Position numbers and translations under genes: made by a program. The notes below the pieces were generated by a model. The model searched no databases, was not told where the DNA came from, and worked only from the letters and a program-made list of their open reading frames with translations. From Rhynchopus sp. YZ270_cl-10 (taxonomy: Eukaryota > Euglenozoa > Diplonemea > Diplonemida > Diplonemidae), in the NCBI GenBank assembly GCA_964035575.1, contig OZ037862.1, positions 372,001-436,000 of the forward strand: a stretch of DNA of 64,000 nt, in the 5' to 3' direction. Each line of letters starts with the position of its first letter. Position 1 is the first letter of the stretch. Shown here in pieces: positions 1-9,956 of this stretch.

Positions 1-340
1 TGAGAACCTTTTGGAGGTGTTCTAGGTTGTGGCAGAAGAAGATGGAGACGAGGAGGTTGCAGAAGGAACGCCAGAAGGCGGCATGGGTCCCGGTGGTGGT
101 GATCGCACGGAAGACGTCTGCAGGACCCCAGGCAGCAACGAGTTGGGTCTGTTGCTCAGGGCGTGAGGCGTTGAGAACTTTGGTTACGTCGGACACAATA
201 CGCGCAATGAGAGCATCCTCAACACCATGCCCTGCCACCACAACCGCATCGCATGCAGCCTTCGCCACGCCAACAACACGTGAGTTTACTTCGTACTTCT
301 TCTTCTTTTGGTGTGCCTCTGATTTTGGTCGACCACCCAT
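1..340 (-). CDS. Unknown protein, N-terminal 113 codons, runs off the left edge
   Basis: An open frame reads from an ATG at 338-340 to the window edge without a stop. The peptide starts MGGRPKSEAHQKKKK, a basic low-complexity head, and continues into an Ala/Val-rich, probably helical region and an aromatic stretch (AAFWRSFCNLLVSIFF). I do not recognise the family. Codon use (many C/G-ending codons) and the abrupt change to homopolymer-rich DNA just beyond the ATG support a real gene on the same strand as all the others. It could be a host gene or the start of a mobile-element protein; the sequence shown cannot decide. Confidence 0.55.
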   Translation of the reverse strand, partial: MGGRPKSEAHQKKKKYEVNSRVVGVAKAACDAVVVAGHGVEDALIARIVSDVTKVLNASRPEQQTQLVAAWGPADVFRAITTTGTHAAFWRSFCNLLVSIFFCHNLEHLQKVL

Positions 341-475
341 TATATTAGTCTTTTTGTTTTGTTTCTGTGTGATGAGGAGGATGAGGATGAAGTAGGAGTT
401 ATCAAAAAGTTAAAAAAAAGACACACTACAGAAAATCAGGAACGAAAGAAGAAAGAAGAACAGAAAAAAATTTCT

Positions 476-509
476 AAGATGACTCTAAGCCTCTGTGCTG
501 TTCATCTTA
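476..509 (-). repeat. HP1 hairpin copy
   Basis: Outer arms are AAGATGA and TTCATCTT. The second arm has TCATCTT where the usual copy has TCACCTT, so the pair with AAGATGA is perfect: a compensating variant. Confidence 0.6.
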
Positions 510-907
510 AGAGATCTCAATCAAGCATCATAATTGGTGCTCCTTACGACCCCATATTGCGCACTTAGTACGTTGTTTGCGTAGTTGCTCTTTTTGGATT
601 TCTGGTTCACTAATGATATAGGCTAATTGGCAATTCGGTATCAGGTGAGGAGAGGAGACCAGCAGAGAGAGGAGGGAAAAGGGAGGAACAAAATATTGTA
701 CTTTTTTTTCTCTAAAAAAAATGTCAGGAACAAAAAAAAAATAATCACATTATTCCCCCCCCCCACACATAATAAAAACGGGAAAATAAAAAGACACGGC
801 ATTTTGCACCCCCCCCACTGAAAAAAAAATATCTGTATTCTCAGGCGCAACTTTGAATATGCCTATCGACACCTTTTGAAAAAAAAAAAAGAGCAATTTT
901 TTTTGCA

Positions 908-940
908 AAGATGAACCTACGCCCCTATAAAAAAATCACA
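908..940 (-). repeat. HP1 hairpin copy, degenerate
   Basis: The left arm AAGATGAACCTA is clear. The loop and right arm are eroded to a run of A followed by TCAC. Confidence 0.35.
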
Positions 941-1139
941 GCGCGCCGAATCAACAGTACGAAGGAAAGAGGACACGAGTTGAGGGGGTGGGGTGGGGGG
1001 TTTTTTTTTGGGAGGGCTGTATCAATAACACAAAATAGAACCATAATGGACAGAACCACACACGAGTAATAGCCCCCCCTTTGCACACAGAGGGAGTGGG
1101 GTGGGGGTGGGGTGGGGTAAGAAATAAAGTAAGGCTTAT

Positions 1140-1170
1140 AAGATGAACCCCTTGGCCTCTTTATCACCTA
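1140..1170 (-). repeat. HP1 hairpin copy
   Basis: Left arm AAGATGAACC, loop containing GGCCTCT, right arm ATCACCTA. The inner stem is shortened. Confidence 0.5.
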
Positions 1171-1311
1171 AAAAGGCTAGGTTGTGCGAAGGCCGAAAGC
1201 GAACGCTAATAATTCATTTTTTTTTTTGGGCACCTATCCACACACAGCTCTGGGGTGGGGATGAAAAGAAAAAAGAAAAAAAGAAAAAAAAGGGAGAGAG
1301 AAGTTTCAAAG

Positions 1312-1341
1312 AGATGGATATGCCCTCTCGCATACACACCT
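1312..1341 (-). repeat. HP1-like hairpin, ATATGC inner stem
   Basis: Outer AGATG pairs with the CACCT side, and inner ATATGC pairs with GCATA around CCTCTC. The loop is kept while the inner stem sequence differs from the main family. Confidence 0.5.
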
Positions 1342-2046
1342 ATATTAGATTCATATACTTTCAGTTCACAGAATTGATAGTATTTGAGATCTATAAAAAA
1401 AAAAAATCACACACATGGTACTCCGGGTGGTGTCGATATTGACAGGTCCCTGACAGGTCGTTGACCGATTTCCGAAAGCACCAACACAGTGAAAAAAAAA
1501 GGTGAACTTCAGCTCTCAAGGAATATCATTCCTTTTTTTTCCCCCCCTGAAAAATTTTGTTTTTGGTGAGATGATCTCTCACGAATAAGTTCCCAAAAAA
1601 AAGTTTTTTTTTGGGAGATGAAATATGCGAAACACCTCTGTGGGCATACAGGCTCTCCACTCTGCCGGCTTTGAAAAGGCGGCAGAGGGACTCTTTTGTT
1701 GCACAAAAAAAAAAAAAGGAGGAAATTTCGGCATTTCAGTTCTGTGAATAAGGACGAAGCAAATGACACCTAGAACAAAAGCCCAGGATGCGTGCAGACA
1801 CACCCCCCTCCCTAAGAGTGTGACAGAGACGGCAACCAGGCGCATCTGGTCTGACCCTTGTGTTCTTTGGTTAGCGTTGTTTTGAACCTATGATTAGCGT
1901 GACGTTGACTCCCAGTATGTACTTTTCTTTTTTTTTTTTTTTTGGAAGCCTTTATTGGGTATATGATCGACAAGAGCTTTGGGGAGAGCACCTCCCCGAT
2001 TGAACACTCTTTTCACACTTTCATAGGGATGAATATTCTTTCATTT

Positions 2047-2048
2047 TC

Positions 2049-2082
<34 letters not shown>
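2047..2082. repeat. CT dinucleotide microsatellite
   Basis: An almost pure CT run of about 16 units, read directly from the sequence. Confidence 0.85.
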
Positions 2083-2084
<2 letters not shown>

Positions 2085-2711
2085 GAATTCGTCAAAAAGA
2101 AAAAAATAGAAAACGACTTCAGGATATGACAGTTAAATGAAATAAAGAAAACACTTTTTCGTTTATCGATGTTAGTGGAAAAACAATACGCTAAAGCGGG
2201 CACGCACCATCCGTCGTTTTCCATTTCTATTCGTCAATGCTTGATAACACAAAAAAAAAAAAAATGAATCAGTCGTGGACGATACAATAAAAAAGTTTGT
2301 ATCTGAACCTTTCTGAAAATACGGTGAGAATAGGTAGCACATCCTTGAGAAATGGATGTACACACCACGTCTATTTGATTAAGGTATGGATGAGAATTTG
2401 GAGGTTCGGGGTGGCTGCATTCCCTCACATTCGTGTGGGACGGGGTGCTCCTTCCTATTTTCCCAAAAACGTACAAAGGGATGAGAATTTGGAGGGGGGG
2501 GGTATAAAGGGGGGTCACTAATCACACGCAGAGCCGTTGGAGAAAGGGTGAATGAACAACTTCTTCCATCGTATTTTTTTTGACACATTACAGTCGTACA
2601 AACATAGGGGGTAAAAACCTTCCAGAGTTTTGAAAGCCCAAAATTTACTAGTTTTTACCCCATCTATGTTTTTCCCCCCTGACTGCACAACGAAAAAAAA
2701 ATATTTTTTTA

Positions 2712-2752
2712 AACTTGGTTGTATTAGTGTAGACTCGAGGATGATCTCCACT
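2712..2752 (-). repeat. HP2 hairpin copy
   Basis: HP2 is a ~42-nt unit: a leader like AACTTGGTTGT, then AGTGTAG and CTCCACT arms around a ~15-nt loop. This copy has loop ACTCGAGGATGAT and is followed by a T run. Confidence 0.55.
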
Positions 2753-2882
2753 ATGTTTTTTCTTTCTTTTTGTTACGGTGTCGACAAAATCGCCAGGTGT
2801 CTGTACTCAACATTGCCCAAAGTTTTTTGTCAAAGTTATTGCCTCGTTGTGTTGCCACATCGTGCAATAGCTTTTTTTTGAA

Positions 2883-2925
2883 AACTTGGTTGTTTTAGTG
2901 TAGACACCCGAAGATGAACTCCACT
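2883..2925 (-). repeat. HP2 hairpin copy
   Basis: Nearly identical over about 40 nt to the copy at 43,403, although the two lie 40 kb apart. Arms AGTGTAG and CTCCACT, loop ACACCCGAAGATGAA on the + strand. Confidence 0.6.
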
Positions 2926-3348
2926 ATATTTTTTTTTTGTAAATCTTGTAGCTTGGCACAGATAGGTGTGTTTCACAACCACTGCTGTGTTTCTTTTGAC
3001 GCATTCCACTTCCCTTTACGCATCTATACAATGTCATGTCATATCACCGTTGTGTTCATTTTTTTCACTATTGAAATATTTGAAGCGGGAAAAAAAAAAT
3101 CATATGCAAGAAGAGATACCTCTTTTTTTTTCATTTAGCGCAGTTCGCTTATTACCCTTGGGTTTATTGGAAAACGCAATAGGTAAGTTACCCACAGTAA
3201 CGCCTTTCCCCTTCGCCAGATGGGGTCTAAATTGAAAAAGACAAATCTTAAAATCCTAAAACGGGGAAGGGTAAAAAAGCACGAAAGGGTAAATTTGGGG
3301 AGAGGTTCAAAAGGTTGGAACGCTTCCTCACCCCCAGATCACACATGA

Positions 3349-3384
3349 AAGATGAACCTAAGCCTCTCGTGCTTAGTCACCTCG
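3349..3384 (-). repeat. HP1 hairpin, best-preserved copy
   Basis: On the + strand the arms AAGATGAACCTAAGC and GCTTAGTCACCT enclose loop CTCTCGT. Read on the minus strand (gene sense) it is an AGGTGACTAAGC / GCTTAGGTTCATCT stem. All copies found in the window have this same orientation. Confidence 0.75.
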
Positions 3385-4510
3385 TAAAAAATGTTGGACG
3401 TTTTGAACGGCCACACGGCGAAGCAAATAAAAAGATCGGGTCTTTGTGCGCTCAAAACAAAAAAAGTGGAAAAAAAAATGTGTGAAACTGCATTTAGTGT
3501 TGGCGCGAATCAAAGTGAATCAAACAGACAATTAACAAATCATGCATTTTTTTTTTTTTTTGTTTTCCGTTTTTTTTTTTTGTTTTCCCAAAAGCGCCTC
3601 CAATCTTTAGTACAACTCAAAAAATGTTGTTATGTATAAAAATCTACAACCAGCCTCACAGAGAGAACACACATCTCCCTCTGGAGAAGAACACATGGAC
3701 ACACATGAAGGAATACCTTCCTATGAGAGAGCTGTTACACAAAAAAAAACATCAATTCAAAACCCACGAACACGCGTTAAAGACGCCACTTTGAGAAGGA
3801 GAACGATAGTATCTCGTTGCACAATAAAAAAAACACCAGGGAAAAAAACACCAGAGGAACATCAATAACAAACAATCAGTCCTATTCGTGGTCATTTACC
3901 CCCCCCCCCCTTTGGGTCGGTGAACCGGAAATTTTGGAAATAAGGGGGTAAAATAAGGGGGGGGGGGTAAATGAGGGGGTAAGGGGGGGGGGGTAAATTA
4001 CCATGTTATGGGTTAGGTCATGTTTTTGGGTGGGAAGGGGGGACTTTTTCATACACGGTGGGGTAAAATTTTGCACAACACAGTGTGACGACACATGCTC
4101 TCATGACAAATGTGTCATCTGAAAAAAATTCCTCACTTCCTTGCGACATCGCAAGCAGTCATGCATCATGGATCCACATCATCCACATCATCTTTCTGCC
4201 CGTGCCTGAACCATGACTGGTCAGGGATCACGGTGTTGCCTCAGATTCCGTGAGGTGTCCCAAACGTATCGCCCACGCAGCACAAACGTACCCACCTGCA
4301 CCCATCTACCTGCACACGTGATGTAAAACAGGGTGAAAGATTATTTGCACTTTACCCCTTTCCTCATTTCGAGCTTGTCTCCAGCTTCAAATCAGACGAG
4401 TCCTACAGTCTCCGGATGTACGACCCGCTGAACACATCAGCCCCTCCCAGCAAACCATAAAACAAAACAGGTATGCGCTGCACTAAGTGAAACTATTACC
4501 CCATAATTAC

Positions 4511-4599
4511 ACGCCAGGTGGTGTTTTGCCACTCGTTCCCTGAACCCCCTCGCTTCGCTCGTGGGTTTAGGTCACTCGTGACAAAACACCACCTGGCGT
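4511..4599. repeat. Large palindrome inside the inverted-repeat element
   Basis: An 18-bp perfect arm (ACGCCAGGTGGTGTTTTG at 4,511-4,528) is repeated in inverse at 4,582-4,599. The ~53-bp centre holds a second short stem (AACCC at 4,543, GGGTT at 4,563). Confidence 0.85.
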
Positions 4600-4630
4600 G
4601 TTGCGGCGATAATTACCCAAAAATTACCTG

Positions 4631-4674
4631 GTGGCTGGTACTTTACCCCCCCAGGGGGGTAAAGTACCAGCCAC
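4631..4674. repeat. Perfect palindrome inside the inverted-repeat element
   Basis: Arms of about 20 bp, GTGGCTGGTACTTTACCCCC and its exact inverse, with a 4-nt centre. It would extrude as a cruciform. Confidence 0.85.
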
Positions 4675-4892
4675 AACAGGGTATTATAAGGGGGGGGGGG
4701 TAAATTACCATGTTATTTTGGCCTGAACCGTTTTTTTCTGAAAAAGGGGGTAAAATAAGGGGGGGGGGTAAATTTAGGGGGGGGGGGGGGGGTAAATGAC
4801 CACGAATAGGACTGATACAAAAAAAAAAAACCGCTTTCACAGGGACGAAAAATGCGCCCTCTAGGAACAAAACAGAACGAAAAAGTTTTGCG

Positions 4893-4931
4893 AAGATGAA
4901 ACCTAAGCCTCTGCTCTGCTGCTTAGTCACA
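4893..4931 (-). repeat. HP1 hairpin copy with enlarged loop
   Basis: Arms AAGATGAAACCTAAGC and GCTTAGTCAC. The loop carries a repeated CTGCT stretch instead of CTCTCGT. Confidence 0.6.
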
Positions 4932-5292
4932 AAATAAAAAAAAAGAAGAGAAAGTTTCACATCCACACTTCCAGTTCAATGGGCACTCAATTCCGCACTT
5001 AAAATGAACCCCCCCAAAAAAACACACACAAATTTTTCGAAACACATTTCGAGAGCTACAACCGCACACCTTCCGGACTGCAAGATTCACTCGGGCAGTT
5101 TCCCCTCGCTACCTTTGAGTGCATGCACTGGACGGGGTAATACTTTCTCACAAAAATTTCCCCTCCATTCACCCCCAAAACCCCCCGATTTCAACGGACC
5201 CTTGACATACTTCCCTGCACACATCTACACCCCAAAACCTCCCCTTGGCAACCCTTCCACACTGCACCATTTGCAGTATGTTTGTGCACTGT

Positions 5293-7243
5293 TTACGGGA
5301 CATCATCGTTCAATCCGTTGAGCCCAGGCAGGTGGTCGTCGTCAGAGTCGTCGAAGGAGGACTCAGCAGACATGGACTGCTTGAGGCCGGGGTGTGGTGG
5401 CGGCATGCTCGCCCACCCGTTTCGTGTGGGTGTGAGGGATGGGTTCGATGCAGGGGAGAGGGTCGCCTGCGGTGTGACGTCACCTGCTTCGGAAGGGAGC
5501 AGACGTGGTGAGGTGTCGAGGTATCTGTTGGGTGGTGTGGCATATGTGGGATGTGGGATGTGTACGACGACCTAGCCTAGTTATGCCCAAAATATAATAC
5601 CCCTACAAGGATAGTAGCAAGGAAAAAATGATAAAGGGAGGTTTAAAAAACAAAGGGATACCATGAGATGTGTGGGTATGTGGGGTGAAGTTGAGAAGGA
5701 TATGGGGGGGTATTGGGCGCGTGTTGACATACTGTGAGAACACTGCGAGTGAGTCTTCTTTGCTGAGCTTCGCGTAGCCCTCCTGCCCGGAGACCATAGA
5801 GGCGACGGTGACGGAGAGCTCTGGGACGAGCTTGTTGCCGATGATGATGCCGCCGCCGTTGTTGGTGTGGTAGTTCTGCTGCCGCTGCTGAGCGCGCGTT
5901 GCTTTGCCTACGAGAGGCGCGCGTTCGCGCCCCTCGGGTGTGGACCTGCCGTCCCATGTATCGGACCCTGTCCTGCTGCGGTCGTCGTCCAAGCAGAAGC
6001 TCGCCTCGCTGTCCATAAGCCGTGCGTTGCGTGCCCCACGCATGCCAAGGTCGCTCAGGTTGTCCGAGAAAGCGACCGGCACTTTCCCAAGGATGTTGCG
6101 CACAGTGCAGCGTGCCTCCTGGTGAGCGAGGTCGACCTGTGAAGAGAGGGTTAGGAGGAGAGTTGGTCAAATCAATAAACAGAGGGAAACCTAAGAGATC
6201 TGCTTTGTGTTCTGAAGACCTCCTTTTTGGCCCGAGACTCCGTTGTTTGACGAAGCCTAGTACATTGTTGGCTGCGCAGCTTTCTTTTAAAAAGAGTAGT
6301 TGAAACGTAATGAAACGCAGTTTTGTCAAAAAAAAGTGCAATGGGAAGGAAGCCGCGCAGTTGTAAACTATGTTAATGTCCCACATCACCAAACAAAAGG
6401 GGATCCTAAATTGCATACCTGATTGAGGAGAAACCCTCTTTCTCTGACCCATTTCGCGAATTTCCGAAGGTCGTTCCGGGTGTTGAGATTTCCTTTTATA
6501 CATGACGCGTATATTGTTGACTTTGCCCTTTGCGAAAGCCTCCGCCAGCGGGGCTGCTGTGGCCAGGGTTCACCGAGATCTGGGTGGGGCGCGGCTTGGG
6601 CGGGCTCGAGCATGCAGACGAGGTCATCAAGCGAGTCTTTTACGAGCTCTATGTCTCGTACAAAGATGCCTTCTTCACCACGAACCCATTCGTTTAAGGT
6701 AGCAGAGTTGCGAGCAGAGTCCTGCCCGCGGAGGAGCTGTGTTGTGACCTTGACGACCTTTGCTGTCACCTTGCCACGTTGCTGCACAGACATCTTCTTC
6801 CACTCCTGCGGCCCCGGCCACAGCTCCTCATGCGCCGCGTAGTTCATTACTGCATGCGCATCTTGTGTGTTCAAAAACTCCGGCCCCACAGCTCCCCCAC
6901 CCCTCGACTGCCCCTTAAACTTATTCTCTCTTATTATCAGACAGACCCCTACCGCGACACAGAAGACCACCCCCGCGAGCACCGACAGACGGCACGCAGT
7001 GGATTTTGTACAATGCGTTATTGCGTTGCCACTGTCGCTTCCGTCGTCGGGAGACATCGTTGCTGGAGTCGTTGTGTTGTACTGCGGGATAAGCCACGCT
7101 TCAGAAGGGTCATCCTCTACAGAGTTCTCATGTGCGGGGTAGCTGCCAACACTGTGCTGTGCTCCATCCAACCCAGGGCAGGTTGTCAAACAAAGAAGCA
7201 GTACCGCTGTCATAAGCGTTCTGCCAGGGCTTTTACCTACCAT
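5293..7243 (-). CDS. Predicted type I membrane protein, three exons
   Basis: Exons are 6,419-7,243, 5,733-6,136 and 5,293-5,524 (486 aa). Intron 1 (6,137-6,418) begins GTATGC and ends TTCACAG at phase 0; intron 2 (5,525-5,732) begins GTATGT and ends CAACAG, splitting a codon after its second base. The frame stays open across both joins and ends in an acidic tail (ESSFDDSDDDHLPGL). Residues 1-28 look like a signal peptide, followed by a short ectodomain with an NTT glycosylation site and a membrane helix at about 84-104. The remainder (about 380 residues) would be cytosolic, with Trp- and Arg-rich helical segments and a Gln/Asn/Gly-rich linker. I recognise no domain. A second Met at residue 11 could also start the signal peptide. 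The splice model is inferred from sequence alone. Confidence 0.72.
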
Positions 7244-8036
7244 TTTTTTTTTAAAACTTTAGGAAAGACAAAAGAAAGAAGAATGAGAGAGAGATGTTTA
7301 CTGGGGGGAGGAAACTGCCAAACTCAGGTGGAAATGCTACCACTCCAAAAAAGGTGTTGCTATCCCCGATATGGTGTGGTTTTGTTGTGTATTCACCCAA
7401 AAAAAAGGGGGTTGGATTACACTGGGTGAATTAATAGAAACGGAGCTGGTCCGTTTGTCTGTTGGTTTGGTGGTGGATAGGAGAGGGTGAAGGCGGTTGG
7501 AAAGGAGGTAAAATCTTAGGGGGAGGGTGTACTTTGAACAGGGGGGTGGGAATACAAAGGAGATAGGAGGGGAAAATGAAGGGGGAGAGAAAAAAAAGTG
7601 CATAAGATGAACCTAAGCCTCTCGTGCGTGGTCACCTTGATCACGATATTATAAAAGAAAAAATTGAAATGAGTTGGCACCGCAGTGGTTTACACAAGGT
7701 GGATATTACCACAAAAAAAACAACAACAACAACAACTAACAAAGGCTTTTGCAACAATTTATATGAACCTCCCAAGAATGGCACAAAAAATATCAACGTT
7801 GGTTTTGCCACAACCCCTCATATCACATACACAAGACCCCTCCCCTCCCTCATCCCTCCCCATTTTTTTTGGTAAAATGAAACGCCTCACATTAACCAAA
7901 AAGGTCTTAGGAAGGCGTCCAAAAAAGACCATCTATTGTGGCTGACGACCCCAAAATAGCAGAAAATAGCACTTTTTCGCACTCCCCTTCTCAGCCACAC
8001 CATCTATCTCTGTTTTTACTCTCTTCTCTCTTCTCT
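7244..8036. other. Spacer between the membrane-protein gene and the EF-hand gene
   Basis: No gene seen. It holds one good HP1 hairpin (7,604-7,638), an ACA/CAA-rich tract near 7,715-7,745 and T- or A-rich runs. Confidence 0.6.
7604..7638 (-). repeat. HP1 hairpin copy
   Basis: Near-consensus arms AAGATGAACCTAAGC and GTGGTCACCTT around CTCTCGTGC. It lies about 400 bp downstream of the EF-hand stop codon. Confidence 0.7.
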
Positions 8037-9956
8037 CTATCCCGAATTCGCTGCTAAGAACTCTTGGAAGTTGATCTTTCCATCCCCATCTGCGTCTGTT
8101 GAAGCGAGGAGAAATGCGGCAAGGGAGCCATCTTCGTCATAGCCAGCGAGAAGGTCATGCAGCTCCGCCTCTGTGATGAAGCCGTCGCCGTTGGTGTCGT
8201 ATTTTGCGAACTCTTCTTTTATTGATTCCAAATGCTCAGGGGAGAGGGAGGGTGCGCCACCACCACCATCACCACCACCCACACCCCCATCCACATCCAC
8301 CACCAAATCATCCCCAAAATGCATTTTCATAAACTCCTCATAATCGATGACCCCATCCGCATCCGTATCTGCCATTGCCATAAACTCTTCTGTCATCCCT
8401 TCTGCCTCTTCAGGAGACGAAGCAAACTTCGCCATAGCCGCACTCAGTTCCTCTTTGGTAAGTGTTCCGCTGTTGTCGGTATCCACCTCTTTAAACTGCT
8501 CGACTAACGCCTCCACCATTTCTGGAGGAAGCGAAGACAATGTCAGGGGTGCATTTTCGGGAACGGTTTCGGCAGAAACTGGGTTGGGGGTGGTGGAGGG
8601 GACGGCGACATCTTCCCCTCCTCCTCCTTGGTCCGCCTGCTCACCGGTGTGGAACGATACAAATTCATTATAATCAATTTGACCGTCACCATTAGAATCA
8701 CCCACAATCAACGCAAACATCACCATGTGATGAGCCTCCTCCGGCTGCATCCCTGACGCCAAGAACGCACGAAGCAGCTCTTTGTCACGCAATACACCAT
8801 CCCCATTCCGGTCTGCCTTTGTAAATTCATCCTTTAACCCCGCTAGCTTCTCCTCCGAAAGCCGAGGGAAGGCACGGAGCTCCTCCTCCGTCAACGCAGG
8901 GAACGCATTCGGATCGAACTCTTCATCGTTAGTAACTTCTTCCGGTTTTTCTGCTTCTGCCATTTCTGCTGTTTCTGGCACCACCTCTGCAGGAGAGGAA
9001 GCAGAAGGAGCAGGGTCAGAAGAAGCAGCGGCAACCGGAGGTTCTGGCAGTTCTACCTGGGCTGCAACAGGCCTTCTCCTGAACCGCTCGTCGGATTGTG
9101 GTGCTTCTACTGGGATGACCACGTCTTCTTCTTCTTCTTCTGTTGGGTCTGGCATTTCGGGAGTTTTTTCGCCCTCTGGTTTAGTAGGGTTGGTGGGGTT
9201 AGTGGGGTCGGTTTCGATTAGGGTGGGTTCTTCGCGGGGTTGGGATCCTCCTTTTGCTCGGAGGACTGCTTCTTCGAATTCTGGTTGGGTGAGCGCGTCT
9301 GCGTTGAGAGCCGCTTGGAGAACACCAAGCTTTTTCGCGGTTTGGACAGCTTCTGGGGAGAAATCTCGGACAAGAGGTGAAGGGGAGGGGCCGCTTACAT
9401 CTACCCTGCTTACAGTGCAATCAACCAGCAACGCGCCTTTGTCGAGCGCCATGATGCGACCACGGCGCATATCGGATTGATCATGCACCTCATACCCACC
9501 CAGCTGTGTGATCACATCCCCAATCATGACACCGCTTCGTAGCCCAGCACTCTTCTCCACCATTCCTGTGACCAATACTCTGCCGTTCTCTGCTTTGCAA
9601 TGTAACCCGAGGGGTTCGGTAACACGGTCCAAACGGATTCGAAGTTCAATCGGTACGGTACGCACTCCAGGAAGCCCAGGGTGTGATGGAACGGAGGGGC
9701 CACGAAATTGGACTCCCAGAGCAGCTTCTCGGGTGCGTGGGCTCCATTGGGATAGGCCGTCTCTGCGAGGGGAAGGGGATGTCGAGGCAGCGTACGGTGC
9801 GCTGTAGTCGCGCACACCGTGGATGGGGTGGATGAAGGGAGCTGCATGTGGCGAGGACCGGTGCGGGCTCTGAGAGCTCGGGTAATGGTAGTGGGTGTGC
9901 TGGTGTGGATGGTGTGGGTGGCTGCGTGCAGGGCTCAGACTTCGCTGATGTGTCAT
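8037..9956 (-). CDS. PDZ-like and six EF-hand calcium-binding protein
   Basis: 639 aa, single exon. I start at the ATG at 9,954-9,956 (MTHQRSLSPARS); the frame continues upstream only through homopolymer-rich spacer. Residues 1-95 are His/Pro/Ser-rich and disordered. Residues about 102-185 resemble a PDZ fold (LGLHCKAENGRVLVTGM, then SGVMIGDVITQLGG). Residues 230-350 are an acidic, proline-rich linker. Six EF-hand loops follow at 382-393, 420-431, 492-503, 530-541, 587-598 and 621-632, each with Asp at position 1, Gly at 6 and Glu at 12 (DRNGDGVLRDKE, DADGDGKINFQE). All six look able to bind Ca2+, arranged as three pairs separated by Gly-rich linkers. Likely a cytosolic Ca2+ sensor or scaffold; the partner is unknown. 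The EF-hands are certain, the PDZ less so. Confidence 0.93.
   Translation of the reverse strand: MTHQRSLSPARSHPHHPHQHTHYHYPSSQSPHRSSPHAAPFIHPIHGVRDYSAPYAASTSPSPRRDGLSQWSPRTREAALGVQFRGPSVPSHPGLPGVRTVPIELRIRLDRVTEPLGLHCKAENGRVLVTGMVEKSAGLRSGVMIGDVITQLGGYEVHDQSDMRRGRIMALDKGALLVDCTVSRVDVSGPSPSPLVRDFSPEAVQTAKKLGVLQAALNADALTQPEFEEAVLRAKGGSQPREEPTLIETDPTNPTNPTKPEGEKTPEMPDPTEEEEEDVVIPVEAPQSDERFRRRPVAAQVELPEPPVAAASSDPAPSASSPAEVVPETAEMAEAEKPEEVTNDEEFDPNAFPALTEEELRAFPRLSEEKLAGLKDEFTKADRNGDGVLRDKELLRAFLASGMQPEEAHHMVMFALIVGDSNGDGQIDYNEFVSFHTGEQADQGGGGEDVAVPSTTPNPVSAETVPENAPLTLSSLPPEMVEALVEQFKEVDTDNSGTLTKEELSAAMAKFASSPEEAEGMTEEFMAMADTDADGVIDYEEFMKMHFGDDLVVDVDGGVGGGDGGGGAPSLSPEHLESIKEEFAKYDTNGDGFITEAELHDLLAGYDEDGSLAAFLLASTDADGDGKINFQEFLAANSG

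Larger units (their letters stand above)
3875..4816. mobile_element. Non-autonomous element with terminal inverted repeats (MITE or foldback type)
   Basis: The two ends are inverted copies of a ~26-bp sequence starting ATCAGTCCTATTCGTGG and continuing into TCATTTACC and a C run. The left copy starts at 3,875; the right copy ends at 4,816. Possible 3-bp target duplication ACA on both sides, weak because the flanks are A-rich. The inside has no coding frame but carries several G-run plus TAAAT units, two copies of AAATTACCATGTTAT, and two large palindromes. No transposase is visible, so the superfamily cannot be assigned. Confidence 0.7.
341..5292. other. Gene-poor region, left flank
   Basis: About 5 kb without a supportable gene. 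It is rich in runs of A, T, C and G and holds several HP1 and HP2 hairpin copies, a CT microsatellite at about 2,050-2,080 and the inverted-repeat element at 3,875-4,816. The short open frames here are broken by homopolymers and show no domain. Confidence 0.7.

Noticed and set aside
3940-4800. G-run plus TAAAT units considered as telomere-like repeats
   Set aside because: Irregular unit length, internal location, and enclosed by inverted repeats of an element.
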